From: Lepus europaeus
Lineage: Eukaryota; Chordata; Mammalia; Lagomorpha; Leporidae
Reading direction: 5' to 3'
Assembly: GCF_033115175.1 (NCBI RefSeq)
Contig: NC_084838.1
Location: 68,990,468 to 69,054,467 of the forward strand
DNA length: 64,000 nt
Made by a program: the position numbers and the translations under genes. The notes beneath the pieces are model-generated. The model worked only from the letters and a program-made list of their open reading frames with translations. It did not search any database and had not been told where the DNA came from. Positions 23,933 to 36,658 of this stretch are shown piece after piece; position 1 is the stretch's first letter, and each line of letters opens with the position of its first letter.

Positions 23933-24880
23933 CGAAATGAAATTGATCACTTGGACTAGTGAGATGGCATTGGTACATGTAACCTTGATGGGATTATATT
24001 GGAATCCCCTGGCACATTTCTAACTCCACCATTTGGAGCAAGTCAATTGATCATACTGATAGGTCTAAGAGTCAAAGGGATCACACAAACAAGACTAGTG
24101 TCTGCTAATACTAACTGATAGAATCAAAAAGGGAGAGAACGATCTATCATGGGAAGCGGGATACACAGCAGACTCATAGAATGGCAGATGTCCTAAATAG
24201 CACTCTGACCTCAGAATCAGCCCTTAAGGAATTCGGATCTGGCTAAAGAGTCCATGAGAGTACTTTAGACATGGAAAGCCAAGACACTCTGGCAAAAAAA
24301 AAAAAAAAAAAAAAAAAAACCTAAATGAAAGATCTCTGTGAGTGAGATCCCAGTGGAAAGAATGGGGCCATCAAGGTAGGAGGTACCTTTCTCTGAAGGA
24401 AGGAAAGAACTTCCACTTTGACTATGACCTTGTCTAACTAAGATCGAAGTCGGCAAACTCAAAAGGCTTCCATAGCCTTGGCAACTCATAACTAGAGCCT
24501 AGGGAGATTACTGACACCATAAACAAGAGTGTCAATTGTTAAGTCAACAACAGGAGTCACTGTGCACTTACTCCTCATGTAGGATCTCTGTCCTTAATAT
24601 GTTGTTCAATGTGAATTAATGCTATAACTAGTACTGAAACAGTATTTTACACTTTATGTTCTGTGTGGGTGCAAACTGATGAAATCTTTACTTAATATAT
24701 ACTAAATTGATCTTCTGTATATAAAGAGAATTGAAAATGAATCTTGATGTGAATGGAATGGGAGAGGGAGCAGGAGATGGGAGGGCTGCGGGTGGGAGGG
24801 AAGTTATGGGGGGGGGAAGCCATTGTAATCCATAAACTGTACTTTGGAAATTTATATTTACTAAATAAAAGTTTAAAAAA
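23933..24880 (+). mobile_element. Rabbit-type L1, 5'-truncated 3' UTR
   Basis: Sense L1 3' end ending in a purine/G-rich tract (24760-24820), AATAAA at 24864-24869 and a short A tail. The duplication AAAGTTGCTTTG at 23921-23932 recurs at the right edge, to 24890. An internal A run lies at about 24294-24320. Confidence 0.92.
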
Positions 24881-24890
24881 AGTTGCTTTG

Positions 24891-26133
24891 CCATGTAATA
24901 ATCTTAGATTTTGAAAACTCTCAAAGTCAAAAGCCAATCCCAGGCACACTTAGATTTTTAACTGTAGTTTCTAGTTTTTTGAAGTTTCAGGCCTACTCAA
25001 AAGTGACAACTCCATTTACTCACTACAAGGCTGAGAATCTTTGAAGTTTGGCATTCTGTGCATAATTTTTAGATATGACAATTTTTAAACTATATTCTGT
25101 TATGAATAGAAGAGATTCCGAGTGAACAGTTTGTGCAATCACATTGTCATGAAAATCAAATATCCTCATAAGTTTTTTAATTTTAGAGAAAGTAAGTATG
25201 CTAAAAAAGTTAAACACATTTATCTCTTTATCAACAATATAAATATAAACAATAGAAATTACAGGAAAAAAATTTCCTGAACATAAAGGGCGAAACATTT
25301 AAATACAGAACTAAGGATATTTCCATTGATATTAAAGCACTCAGGAGCTTGTATTCAAGAACATTTTAACTCTCTTAAGACCCAGATTTCCCAATCAGAA
25401 CTTAACAAAGACAGCAATGAACACAAGACCTTTTTCCAAGGAGTCAATTAGCATGAGAACAAGAGTCAGAACTTAGAACAAAGCAGAGAACGTAAGAGGT
25501 TACCTTAAAGATTGTGACAGAGGACAATATTGTAAAGGGCTAGATTTTCCTATTCCAGAAGTTTATACTGGAGCTAGAGAAAGGAACTGGATGCTTCTAT
25601 TTTGTGTCTGGGGATTAAACTGATCTGATTAAAGGGACTGTTCCATTCTTTGACATGGCCTGACCACAAGGCAGGGAGAAATGGGTGTTCACTTCAATGG
25701 GGGTGTCCTGCCTGCGGAAGGGGAACCACTGGTGCTTCTTTGGCTAAAAGAAGGACCAGACGCTTCCTCAGGAAGGATGGTCTCTAACACTGGGTAGCCA
25801 ATCCAGGTCTGGAAGAAAAGGGACAGAGAGGGAGGGAGAGAGAGTTGTATTCAGAGTCACACTGACCTTTGAAGTGTCAAGTCTTTCAGCCTAGGATTGT
25901 TACAGCAGGATGACCAGCCAAATGAAGGGAAGCAATAGGCTTTCAACCTTTGTGAAGGACAAAAGGAGCCCACCAATAGAGGGATCCTCCCCACTAAGGG
26001 TAATGGGCACTGAGCATCCAAGAATGTAGATCTTCTGGTTCCTCCAGAGTCAACCTGGCCAAGAATCCTCAGTTGCCTCCATACATGCATATAGTTCTCT
26101 GAAGACCAGAGATAGGGCACAGAAGTGGGATTT
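24891..26133. other. Unassigned intergenic DNA
   Basis: Nothing is recognisable. There is a short GAGGGAGGGAGAGAGAG purine stretch near 25827. Confidence 0.4.
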
Positions 26134-26401
26134 GGGCCAGCGCTGTGGCATAGCAGGTAAAGCCACCACCTGCAGTGCTGGCATCCCATATGGGCGCTGG
26201 TTCAAGTCCCGGCTGTTCCACTTCTCATCCAGCTGTCTACTATGGCCTGGGAAAGCAGTAGAAGATGGGTCAAGTCTTGGGCCCCTCTACCCACATGGGA
26301 GACCTGAAAGAAGCTCCAGGCTCCTGGATTCAGATCTCTCCAGCTCTGGCCATTGTCATTTGGGGAGTGAACCAGCTGATGCAAGATCTCTCTCTCTCTC
26401 T

Positions 26402-26457
<56 letters not shown>

Positions 26458-26522
26458 ATTTCTGTGCCTCTGCCTCTCTATAAGTCTGCCTTTCAAATAA
26501 ATCAATACATCTTTTTAAAAAA
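26134..26522 (+). mobile_element. CSINE with expanded CT tract
   Basis: Begins GGGCCAGCGCTGTGGCATAG. The CT-rich region is expanded into a (TC)n microsatellite at about 26387-26458 before the A-rich tail. Confidence 0.94.
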
Positions 26523-26639
26523 AGTGGAGTCTTCACTCCAAGAGCTGGTTAACTTTTTGTGGAAGACCAGAGACCGAAAAGGAAGGGCTAAGAGTGATCA
26601 GGGTACCAACAGTATGTGTAGATTTGCTCAGAGGATCTG

Positions 26640-27070
26640 CCACTGTTGAATTATGGGATCCAAGACCTTTCCCAGTTAACCCACAAAAGACAGTAACAGG
26701 TGCAAGGGCAAGAGGATTTATTATTTTATTACCAGCTAGCTGGGGCTCCCACCAACACATACAACATAGTGCAGTGCGGGGGTGAGAAGCCCCGCCTCTC
26801 TCCTCAGTGTTTTTATACACTTGAGTAAACAAGTATATTTGTCATTACGCACTTATGCTAGTTCTTTATTCTTTATATGTCAGTTACCTAAATTTGAGCA
26901 TTTTATTGGTGCATCTCAGCAGCCCGGGACTACGCGTCTCAGAAGGAAGTGGTCTCACTAGGAAGTAGGAGACCATTAATTTCGGAAAGTATTTACTAAG
27001 TTTCGTTTTCTAAGAATTGGGCCTCACCGTCTTCCTGGAGTTTGTGAAGCCTGTCATGGCGGTACAACTA
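26640..27070 (-). mobile_element. LTR remnant with adjacent polypurine tract
   Basis: On the minus strand a TATAAAAA box (about 26810-26820) precedes an AATAAA (about 26715-26730). Next to its right edge a C/T run at 27071-27091 reads as a polypurine tract on the minus strand. This fits the 3' LTR of a second minus-strand provirus. The left edge is approximate. Confidence 0.55.
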
Positions 27071-27305
27071 TTCCTCCTCTCCCCTTTTCTTACGCTGGAC
27101 ATCCAGCATTAAGTCATTGAGCAAGCAGCAGAGTACAGAAGCAAATAGCAACTGATACTCAGCATCTGCCAGTTCTACATATATATATATATATTTTTTT
27201 TCATTTCAACACCACTGCCTATTGTTGGCTCCCTATGATCAGAAAAGAAGTCTTCATAGAGGCTACCAAAATGTCATGGGAAGCAATTACATGGACAGTT
27301 GAAAG

Positions 27306-27690
27306 TATTCACCAGAGCAGAGCGCGAGCAGAGCTAGCTTTGTTGAACACACTGCAAGGAAGCAGCAGGTGGCCAGGTCGTGTAGGGACCAATACCTGCT
27401 GAACGTGGCCTATAACCTGAATGGTGTACCTGTAGCAGCAGCCCATTTTTATTTAGAGCAACTGTTACCGTATGCTTGTAAGGGAGCAGCAGGCAGGACA
27501 GCCAGAGGCTGTCGGTCAAAATAGGGACTACAATCCAGGAAGCATTCTTGTAACCACAACATTTCCTCAGTGAGGTTTCTGTCCTCCAGAGGTTTTCTCA
27601 GGTAGCTGATCTGCATATCTGAACAGAGCTAGGGAGCTGATATTCCCTTTGGTCTTGAGAGCCCACTGAAGTGCTGGAGCCACGTTCCAT
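27306..27690 (-). mobile_element. LTR related to the copy at 21292-21637
   Basis: Long colinear similarity to the earlier LTR, for example GAACACACTGCAAGGAAG in both, the CTTGTAAC segment, and the GAGCT(G/C)ATATTC end. It contains extra sequence near 27485-27530. No proviral interior follows. Confidence 0.65.
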
Positions 27691-27710
27691 AAGTATTTTA
27701 CCTTTTTTTT

Positions 27711-27747
27711 TTAAGGTTGTTCTTTCTTTCTTTTTCTTTTTTGAGTG

Positions 27748-27779
<32 letters not shown>

Positions 27780-28058
27780 AAGGTCTTCCTTCCGTTGGTT
27801 CACCCCCCAATGGCCGCTGCGGGCGGTGTGCTGTGGCCGACGCACCGCGCTGATCTGAAACCAGGAGCTTCTCCTGGTCTCCCATGGGGTGCAGGGCCCA
27901 AGCACTTGGGCCATCCTCCACTGCACTCCCGGGCCATAGCAGAGAGCTGGCCTGGAAGAGGGGCAACCGGGACAGAATCTGGTGCCCCAACCGGGACTAA
28001 AACCCAGTGTGCTGGTGCCGCTAGGCGGAGGATTAGCCTATTGAGCCACAGCACCAGC
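27711..28058 (-). mobile_element. CSINE
   Basis: An antisense CSINE between AGTATTTTACCTTTTTTT (27692 onward) and AGTATCTTACCTTTTTTT (28059 onward). Confidence 0.94.
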
Positions 28059-28077
28059 AGTATCTTACCTTTTTTTT

Positions 28078-30183
28078 GTGACATAAAGGCAGTTTAAATC
28101 ATAAATTTAAACTGAGAATATACCACACATGGAAATTTTCATTATTTGTTTTCATTATGCACAGTCTTGGTTTTTTTAAAGGCCTTTAGCGTCTGTAAAA
28201 AAAAAAAAAAGTTCATATTTATTTTTAGTTGTATAAATAAGGATTCAGAAGTATTTATACTATATTCAGTATTGTTGAGAACATGTAAAATTTGGGGGAT
28301 ATGTAATTAATCTGATTCCTTTCTTAGGCTACTCCATTAGGCTACTCCAATAGACTGAATCCAGTAGAATAATTTGAATAGGGAAATGCTAAATTTTAAT
28401 CTTTAATTTTAATCATTAATTGAACTTTAATCTTCCAGATTTCTTCCACCTTTCTCTGGCTCCTCTTGAAACCGAATCCATATAATGTAAGAGCAGGAGC
28501 CAGCCTCTTGTCTATCTCCCTCAGCCCAAGATGTCCTTACCTGTCCTTTAGCAAAAGTAATTCACTGATTTGAGATAGTGCTCCAGCTGGCCTGACAAGG
28601 GTCTAATACTGGACTCAGGAAGTCATTTTTTTTCTCCATAGATAAGAACCTTGATGGCCAGTGTTGTCTGGGGTGGTTTGTGTAGGGAAATTCCAGGTCT
28701 AGGCAGAATGCAACTGCCATCTTCCCATAACCCCCAGACCAACTGGAAACCACTTGGCCACCATAAATTCCCTAAAGAGCATGGCATCACCAACTAAATC
28801 ATAGGGATGTCACACGCACCATGGATCAGCCAGGAACTTGGACATGAGCTTATCATGCACCTCTCATCCTCAATTTCAATCTTTAAGAACCATCACCCCT
28901 AACTCCTCAGGGAGCCTGAGAATCGAGCAATAGCTGCCCAGATCCTTGCTCTGAATTTTGCAATAGATACCTCTTTTCTTCCACCATCCTGATCTTAGTG
29001 ACTGGATGTCTGCCTGTCAAGCTATTGGACCTAGTTTGCAGGGTCTTTAGCAACACCTCCAGCACAGCACAAGTGAGATATAGACCTCAAATCCTTGAAG
29101 TGCATTCTAGACCACATCCTATCAATGAGTAGCTATACTGGGTGTTCCCGGGGGAGTGCTAAAGTGTAACGGGTTCCAGAAGGCTGCAATGGAGTATGTC
29201 AGAGTGGTGTCTCTTAACTTAATCAGAGCCAGCTGATGCTCCCCTAGATGACTCAGATTTCCTGTGGCTCCCTACAGTTAGATGCTGACAAATCCTCTAA
29301 GAGCCTGTCTTTGTCCTATTCAGCGCTGACCTGTGATGCACACCAGAGCTGTGTCATCTGTTACCACAGCTGACCCCATGGAAAGCCCACCTTCCTGTAC
29401 CATTTCAGGAAAATGCAGGAACTTTCCATCTTTGTTGCCTGGGCAAAAATGCCAAGGGCAGCTCAGGAAAGTGAAACCAAGACCTGTGCAATCCGGCGGT
29501 ACAGCAGAGAGCTTGGCTATAGTTGCTCCAGGTTGGTACAGGAGCTCCCCCTGGAGTCCCAAGTGTGGAATGAGGCCAAGCTCTCCATCATGAATGCTCC
29601 CCTTGTAGCCAAAGTTCAGGGAAGGGGGACTTGGCCACTTGATCCTCACCACTCATCTCTTCTCAACCTGTCTCCATTCTTCTACCTTATATTTCCTAGG
29701 AACTAGAAGCAGCGGCATTCAGGCTTTCCACTTTAAGTTGTAGCCTCCTTCAGGACTCCAAGCTCATGCCAAACCACACCGGTTGACATGGTATGAAAGA
29801 AAAAAATAATCTGCTTACCAATGAAATGACATAAATTACTACATTGCTAACTGATTTATAGGCATTTTTGGTTTCAATAAAAATACACTGCATTATCATT
29901 GTTTCTTTCTTGTATTCAAAATAGACTACGACTTTTATATTGACAGTACATTGTGATTCCTACTTGTCCTTGTGAAACTAAAAAAGAAACATCTTCCTTT
30001 ATAAAGTAAAAAAAGGCTTTTCTGAATGCTAAAAAGATTGACTTAACAATATTCTTTTTCTGTTGTGGTTAAAGCAGAGATGGAGCATTTTCATTTAATT
30101 TTTTCAGAAATATTGAATCTCCTAGAAATACATTGATAATACTGGGAGGCTCCTTTTTTGTCAGTGCACACAAAACAGATTTC
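28078..30183. other. Unassigned stretch, possibly an old interspersed repeat
   Basis: From about 28450 to 29760 the base composition is more balanced than in neighbouring DNA and several frames of 60-110 codons overlap on both strands. I recognise no protein family, splice pattern or repeat consensus. A decayed transposon is more likely than a gene. Confidence 0.3.
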
Positions 30184-30199
30184 TCAAAACAAATATCTT

Positions 30200-30506
30200 T
30201 TTTTAAAGATTTATTTCATTTATTTGAAGACAGAGTTACAGAGAGAGGTAGTGGCAGATAGTGAGGTCTTCCATCCACTGGAACACTCCCCAGATGGCCA
30301 CAGCTGCCAGAGCTGTGCCAATCCGAAGCCAGGAGCCAGGAGCTTCTTCTGGGTCTCCCATGTGGGTGCAGGGGCCCAAGGACTTGGGCCATCTTCTGCC
30401 ACTTCCCCAGGCCACAGCAGAGAGTTGGATTGGAAGAAGAGCAGCTGGGACTAGAACTGGTTCCCAGGCCAGGGCTTTAACTCGTTGCACCACAGCGCCG
30501 GCCCTG
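30200..30506 (-). mobile_element. CSINE
   Basis: Flanked by an exact 16-bp duplication, TCAAAACAAATATCTT, at 30184-30199 and 30507-30522. Confidence 0.95.
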
Positions 30507-30554
30507 TCAAAACAAATATCTTAAAGTAGAACATAGTTAATAAAAATAAACTAG

Positions 30555-30880
30555 ACCTCTCTCTCGCTCTCTCTCCCTCTTTATTTGAAAGGCAGAGCTA
30601 CAGAGGCGCAGAGGCAGAGAGAGAGAGAGGTCTTCCATCCACTGATTCACTCCCCAAATGGCCACACCAGCCAGAGATGGGCCAATCTGAAGCCAAGAGC
30701 TAGGAGTTTCTTCTGCACGTGTGTGCAGGGAGCCAAAGACTTGGGCCATCTTCTTCTGCTTTCCCAGGCCATAGCAGAGAGCTGGATCAGAAGTGAGCAG
30801 CTGGGACTCGAATCAGTACCCATATGGGATGCCGGCACAGCAGGCAGAGGCTTCACCCACTACCCCACAGTGCTAGCCAC
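30555..30880 (-). mobile_element. CSINE
   Basis: An antisense CSINE from a CTCT-rich edge to ACAGTGCTAGCC. Confidence 0.88.
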
Positions 30881-30904
30881 CACCCCCATCTTCTCTTTTT
30901 AAAA

Positions 30905-33091
30905 CTGTGAAGATTAGTAAGGATAAGAATAAAGACCAGCTTTATTCCTCCCACCTTGTACCTAGAAGTGCTAGAGCATCTCTTTCCCAAGACTTGGTTT
31001 TTTGTTCTCTTACCAGTCCCCTTACCCCCAATTAATTCACCACAAATAAACAGCCAGGAAAGCTTAATTGTTCCCAAAAGTGATCTTTGGTTCTGATTGA
31101 AAAAAACGATGCAAAGCCTTTTTCTCACCAAAACAGAAAAAAAAGTCTACTATAAATGATGTTAACTCAGTATTACATCTTCCTCCAACACACTGCTTTG
31201 CTATACCTTACAACCTGTTCCACTTCAGTATTTAACCTTCCCTTCCATTAATTCTGTAGCTTGGTGTATATTCCCACACACCTGATTCTGAACATCAGAA
31301 ATTCAGCCCTTTAATGTTGTTTATATATATGTGCATTTTCTTGTTTTAATGAAAATTTTCAAATAATATAGAGATTGTATAAGGAATCTCCATTTACTTC
31401 CCATCCTGCTTTAACAATTATCACACGGTCATCTGATCTCATCTATACTACTGTCCACTTCCCCAGCCACCTTCTCTCTTGGATTCTTTTGAAGTAAATT
31501 GTTTCATCTGTAGGTATATGTTGCTTTTGCCAATTTGACTAGTTCATTTTTTGTTTGTGCCTTGGATTCTTTGTGCAGTTTTCACAATCTGATTATCAGT
31601 TGCTGTTCAAAAGTTGGGTCTTCTAATTTTGAACTTCCATATGCATCTCATCATTACCGCACCTAGCTGAATTCAGGGCAAATGAAGTCTGAAATCTACA
31701 TACAAACACTCAGAATGAAGCTAATGGGAAAAACAAAAGCCTGACAAAACAAGTAAGAATAATAGTAACATAGTGAGCCATTTCTGTGCTGAAGATAACC
31801 CATAATATTGTGTAGAATAAATGCCAGGTTGGCTAACAGGTCCTTAAAACCTTGAAATAGTTAAACCCACTAGTAGTCACACTTTATGTGCCTGACAATA
31901 ATATTTTAGTTAATGGATTTGTGTTTTACCTGCTAGGAATTCGTAACTGTCACTTATGATTAAGACTGCCATTAACTTTCTGTGGCCACATCAGGGCTTT
32001 GTTCCCCAAACTTTCCTAAACTTGTTCAGTTTGTATTACTTTTCAAGCAATAGCACCACCCTGTGGTTAAGATTTAAAATATTTTCTCTGACACATGCAA
32101 CTTAACATCTGTCAGCATTCTCAGCAAGCCAATTAACTCTTCAAAAGAATGGTGAGGTTTAGTCTTCTCAGATTAATGTTTTTAGATTATAAACTGAAAT
32201 ATATAGAACTACAAAGGAAGTGAATTATATGAAAATACTACTGTGGCCAGATAGCCACACACTCCAGTAAGGTACCATAATGGGCTCAGAAAATGAAATT
32301 GCAGTTGCTTCAGAAGCAACTCCTCTGTAATCTTCTTATAATAAAGAATCATTACTGTGGTTGAATTTGCATATAGGACTTCCAGAATTTCATAATGGTT
32401 TTGGCTTCAGCTCTACGAATAAGAATGTATCTTATATGCTTTGTAAGAAAGGATACATTACAGGAGAAAGAATGGGAGTTCTTGTGCAAAAAAAAAAAAA
32501 AGTGGTTTATTTCATGAAGAAATATTGGGTTTTTTTTATCAAGTTCATTTAAATACTTGAAATTTGGATATACTTGCCGAGAAGAAAGGACAGATTTCAT
32601 GAGGTATTCCTAAAAATGTGGTCTACTGAATAAGGTTTTAACTTGCATGCTTTTATGAAGCCTACAAAGTGGGGCAAACTAGACGGTTAATGCTGTCGTT
32701 CAGCCCTGCTGGGTAATTTCTGCTCCAGGGTCTCAGAGGACTAATGAAATAGCTCAGGGTACCACTAGAAAGCTCTGTGAGGACTTTGTTGACTGCCAGA
32801 CGAGGTGAGGTATTGAACTGCAGCTCATTGGAATGAGAACTCAAGAAAGAGGCTGGAAGTGCAGGAAGGAAGACAGTTAATGTTCCAGATCTTAGATTGT
32901 AAGTAAATAGCAATAATAAAGGCTTATCAAATATTTTTCTGGGTAGATTGAAGGATTGCATTTCACCCTGTTTTAGTGGAAGGGGCCTTATGATTGGTGC
33001 CAGATAGTGAGGTGTCTGCAGGAATGATACTGATGTTCTGGATCAAGCATTTAGTTTGCAGTGCCAGACCCTCCAGAATTCTTCCCTTTTT
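30905..33091. other. Unassigned intergenic DNA with a possible old LINE piece
   Basis: Around 31340-31560 the sequence faintly resembles an old LINE 3' end (TGGATTCTTTTGAAGTAAAT, then TTTCATCTGTAGGTATATG). The rest is unrecognised. Confidence 0.3.
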
Positions 33092-33427
33092 TTAAAAAAA
33101 AGAATTATTTTATTTATTTGCAAGACAGAGTTACACAGAGAGGTAGAGCCAGAGAGAGAGAGAGAGGTCTTCCATTCCACTGGTTCACTCTCCAAATGAC
33201 TGCAACAGCCAGAGCTGAGCTGATCTGAAGACAAGAACCAGGAGCTTCTTTAGGGTCTCCCATGCAGGTGCAGGGACCCAAGGACTTGGGCCATCCTTCA
33301 CTGCTTTCCCAAGCAATAGCAGAGAGCTGGATTGGAAGTGGAGCAGCCGGGACTCGAACCGACACCCATATGGGATGCCAACGTTGCAGGCTGGGGTTTT
33401 AATCTGCTGCGCCACAGCACTGGCCCC
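33092..33427 (-). mobile_element. CSINE
   Basis: An antisense CSINE with GAATTCTTCCCTTTT and GAATTATTTCCCTTTT on its sides. Confidence 0.92.
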
Positions 33428-33654
33428 TGGAATTATTTCCCTTTTAAAAAAGAACTAACAATATTCAAGATAGTAGCTACTCCATCAGCCTGAGTCTTTG
33501 ACTGACTACAACGTGCAGAATCCAACTGTTAACCCATGGTGGACATGTAGCATGATTAGGAAAACAAAGGTCATCTTAAACCACAGCTATTTGTGATTAT
33601 TCATTACTTTAACATAGCATAACTAATCTTTGACTATCACAGCCAGGTACTCAG

Positions 33655-33785
33655 CTATGTCCTATGAGTAATTTCGTGTTTAATCCTCTCAATAGATGTA
33701 TTCCTTTTTTCTTGCTTTTCAGATAAGGAAATTGGAAACTCTCTAAGGACTTGCCCAGGGTCATGCATTAGCGTATGTTACTATC
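33655..33785 (-). repeat. MIR-like relic
   Basis: Antisense MIR core (TTTAATCCTCTCAATAG, CAGATAAGGAAATTGG, CTTGCCCAGGGTCA). Confidence 0.65.
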
Positions 33786-34309
33786 CACCATGATTAGGTA
33801 GAAGCTGAGTTACGTGCTCCCACAAAAGGAGAGTGCCTGGAAGCAGAAGGTGAGAGGCAAGTGCTGAAGCTGCTCCTGGCCTGTGGATCCTGACTCCTCC
33901 TCCACAGCCAGCAGATTTACGCCCTACCAGGTTCTCCTCTCTAGTTGGAACTGGATTATTCTTCTCTTCCCACAGACTCTTTCCTGGTTTTGCAAGTCTT
34001 CCATCTGAATCCCTGCCTCTTCCTAGTCATGGCGTCTCTCACACTGTCTCCCCATTCATAGTTTAAGTTAGCGGTTCGAAGCTCCCCATCAGAGCCATGT
34101 AGGGTGCTTTGCATGTGGAGCACACATGGATAATTCATGTGGGGCCTGGGCAAGAATATTTTTTCCTATTTGACTATACACAGGACTGTGATTTTCATGT
34201 TTCCATTCTGTTAGACCCCAATTAACCTTTTTACCCACATAGCTCCCCTCAATATGCTTCAAATACAGTAAAGAAGTTACCATACCTTGAAGAAAACATT
34301 AAGAATACT
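33786..34309. other. Unassigned intergenic DNA
   Basis: Nothing is recognisable. Confidence 0.4.
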
Positions 34310-34660
34310 TTTCTGCCCCAGGCCTCTGCTCTAGTTGTTCCCTTTATCTGGAATTTTTTCCTCTTCTCCGTAGATAAAAAATTTCCCATCTTCCTAGTAC
34401 TGCCTCTTTCATTTAGCCTCCCATTGCTGTCTCTAGTCAGTGTACAGACTGAATTCTTTGGGGTCTTTTCAGTATTTGGCTTACATCTCTTACCGTACTT
34501 TTGATTGTTTTTGTCTTCCTTTTATTTAGTTATACCATATTTTTAATTTTTTCTCTTGTTTATATTAGTTATATATGTCTAGCTCCCCTACTAGTCTGTC
34601 AAGTAATGAAAGGAGAGGCCTAGAATTTTTGTTTCATATTTATTTTTGCCCAGTGTTATT
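34310..34660 (+). repeat. L2-like LINE relic
   Basis: The order CCTCTGCTCTAGTTGTTCCC, CTGGAATTTTTTCCTC and the CTAGCTCCCCTACTAG segment follows the L2 3' region. Confidence 0.5.
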
Positions 34661-35052
34661 TTTAAGGGGAGTTTAGATTTACTTTTAATGAGAAAAGCTA
34701 AATTTGAGAGCGTGTGTTTTCTTTCTCAAAAGTTATTAACAGTACTGGTAAGGTTCTGCACGTCTCAGCTGGCCTCATTTCAGACATAAGAGTACAGAGC
34801 TTCCAGGGAAAGTTCTGCTGTGATGTAAGAATTGTGGCCCATGCCACCAAACCTGTTTGAATTAATTGAGAGCCAGGGGAGGTCACATAACAAGGACATC
34901 TAGATAGAGCACGTTTTCAGAATCCAGGGCTTCCCAGTGTTACTTTATTTTGACATTTATCACAGTACTTCTCACACTGCTTAATATCTACAAAGTGCTG
35001 AATGTACTTCAAGATACAATTTAATTTGATTAATTAAATATTTATTCCCCAG

Positions 35053-35400
35053 GCCGGCGCCGTGGCTCAACAGGCTAATCCTCCGCCTTGCGGCGCCGGC
35101 ACACCGGGTTCTAGTCCCGGTTGGGGCGCCGGATTCTGTCCCAGTTGCCCCTCTTCCAGGCCAGCTCTCTGCTGTGGCCAGGGAGTGCAGTGGAGGATGG
35201 CCCAAGCGCTTGGGCCCTGCACCCCATGGGAGACCAGGAGAAGCACCTGGCTCCTGCCATCGGATCAGCGCGGTGCACCGGCCGCAGCGCGCCTACCGCG
35301 GCGGCCATTGGAGGGTGAACCAACGGCAAAAGGAAGACCTTTCTCTCTGTCTCTCTCTCTCACTGTCCACTCTGCCTGTCAAAGAAAAAAAAAAAGATTA
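35053..35400 (+). mobile_element. CSINE, young
   Basis: GGCCGGCGCCGTGGCTCA start, CpG-rich body, A tail, and TATTCCCC duplicated on both sides. One of the least diverged copies. Confidence 0.96.
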
Positions 35401-35563
35401 AAAAAAAATGTATTCCCCCAGATATGTACTGAGCACTTACTTATGATCCAGGCATCAGAGACAGACAGTAGTCCCTCTCTTTGTGAAGCTTGTATTCTAG
35501 TGGGGGAGACATAGAAGCATGATGAATGCATGATATACGTAGTGTGTTAGAAGAGAAGGGCTG

Positions 35564-35795
35564 GGGCCGGCGCTGGGGCGTAGCGGGTAAAGCCACTGCC
35601 TGAAGTGCCGGCTTCCCATATGGGCTCTGGTTCGAGTCCCAGCTGCTCCATTTCTGATCCAGCTCTATGCTATGGCCTGGGAAAGCTGTGGAGGATGGCC
35701 CAAGTCCTTGGGCCCCTGCACCCACGTGGGAGACCAGGAGGAGGCTTTGGATCTGCACCGTTGCAGCTGTCTGGGGAGTGAACCATCGGATGGAA

Positions 35796-35835
<40 letters not shown>

Positions 35836-35928
35836 ATCTCTCTCTCTCTCTCTCTCTGCCTCTCTCTCTCTCTCTGTGTAACTCTGACTTTCAGGTAAAT
35901 AAATAAATCTTTAAAAAAAATAAAAAAA
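35564..35928 (+). mobile_element. CSINE with expanded CT tract
   Basis: Exact 15-bp duplication AGAAGAGAAGGGCTG at 35549-35563 and 35929-35943. The CT region is a long (TC)n array at about 35798-35872. Confidence 0.96.
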
Positions 35929-35943
35929 AGAAGAGAAGGGCTG

Positions 35944-36658
35944 AGGATAGGTGTAAAGCAGGGGTGGTTGATGAGTGTTGATCTTCGTGATCTGGATGCA
36001 CTTGAAAGTTTGAGAAGCCATGTTCTAAACAGAGCAGTATTCCTTATCATGGTTCTCTGCAGAATAATGAGTTAAAACAAATGTCAGACCCCAAATCAAC
36101 TTCTCTGGGAAGCAGGGAGATCCCATGTCAGTTTCCTGGAGGTTCAGAACCAAATGCTAACACTGCACAAGTACAAATTCACAGTGAAATCATAGTGAGA
36201 CAGGGAGGCAGAGGAGGCGGTTGGCCCATCTAGGGGTGGTTCCTATGAGCTCAAGACCATCAGATATGAGTTTGGTTACCCTTCCCCTGAAAATAAACAG
36301 ATCCTCTGCCTGGAGCAGCTTCTTACCAGGTTAGGAGGCTAAGGCTGACCTTGCACTGACCTGTAGCTCATTATATGCTCACTGTTATACATCAGCATGC
36401 TACATGACATACCTACTACCCACACAGGAAACACTGGACCATATAAGGAGTAGAAAGAGGTAGTAGCTAGATTCTGGGAAATCATTTACTTCCCAGAAAA
36501 ACCATGAATATTCTCTTCTCCCTTACAAGAGCGTATCCTCTCTTTATTAGAATTTATGTCCCTTTTAATTAGATGACAAATATAATGTTAAACACAGTTC
36601 AGAGATGGGGCCACTCCTCTCCACAAAGGCCCCATTCTGTCTGTGGAATGTATACCTT
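35944..36658. other. Unassigned intergenic DNA
   Basis: Nothing is recognisable. Confidence 0.4.

Noticed and set aside
26387-26458. CRISPR-like or satellite array
   Set aside because: It is a simple TC dinucleotide tract of a CSINE, with no spacer structure.
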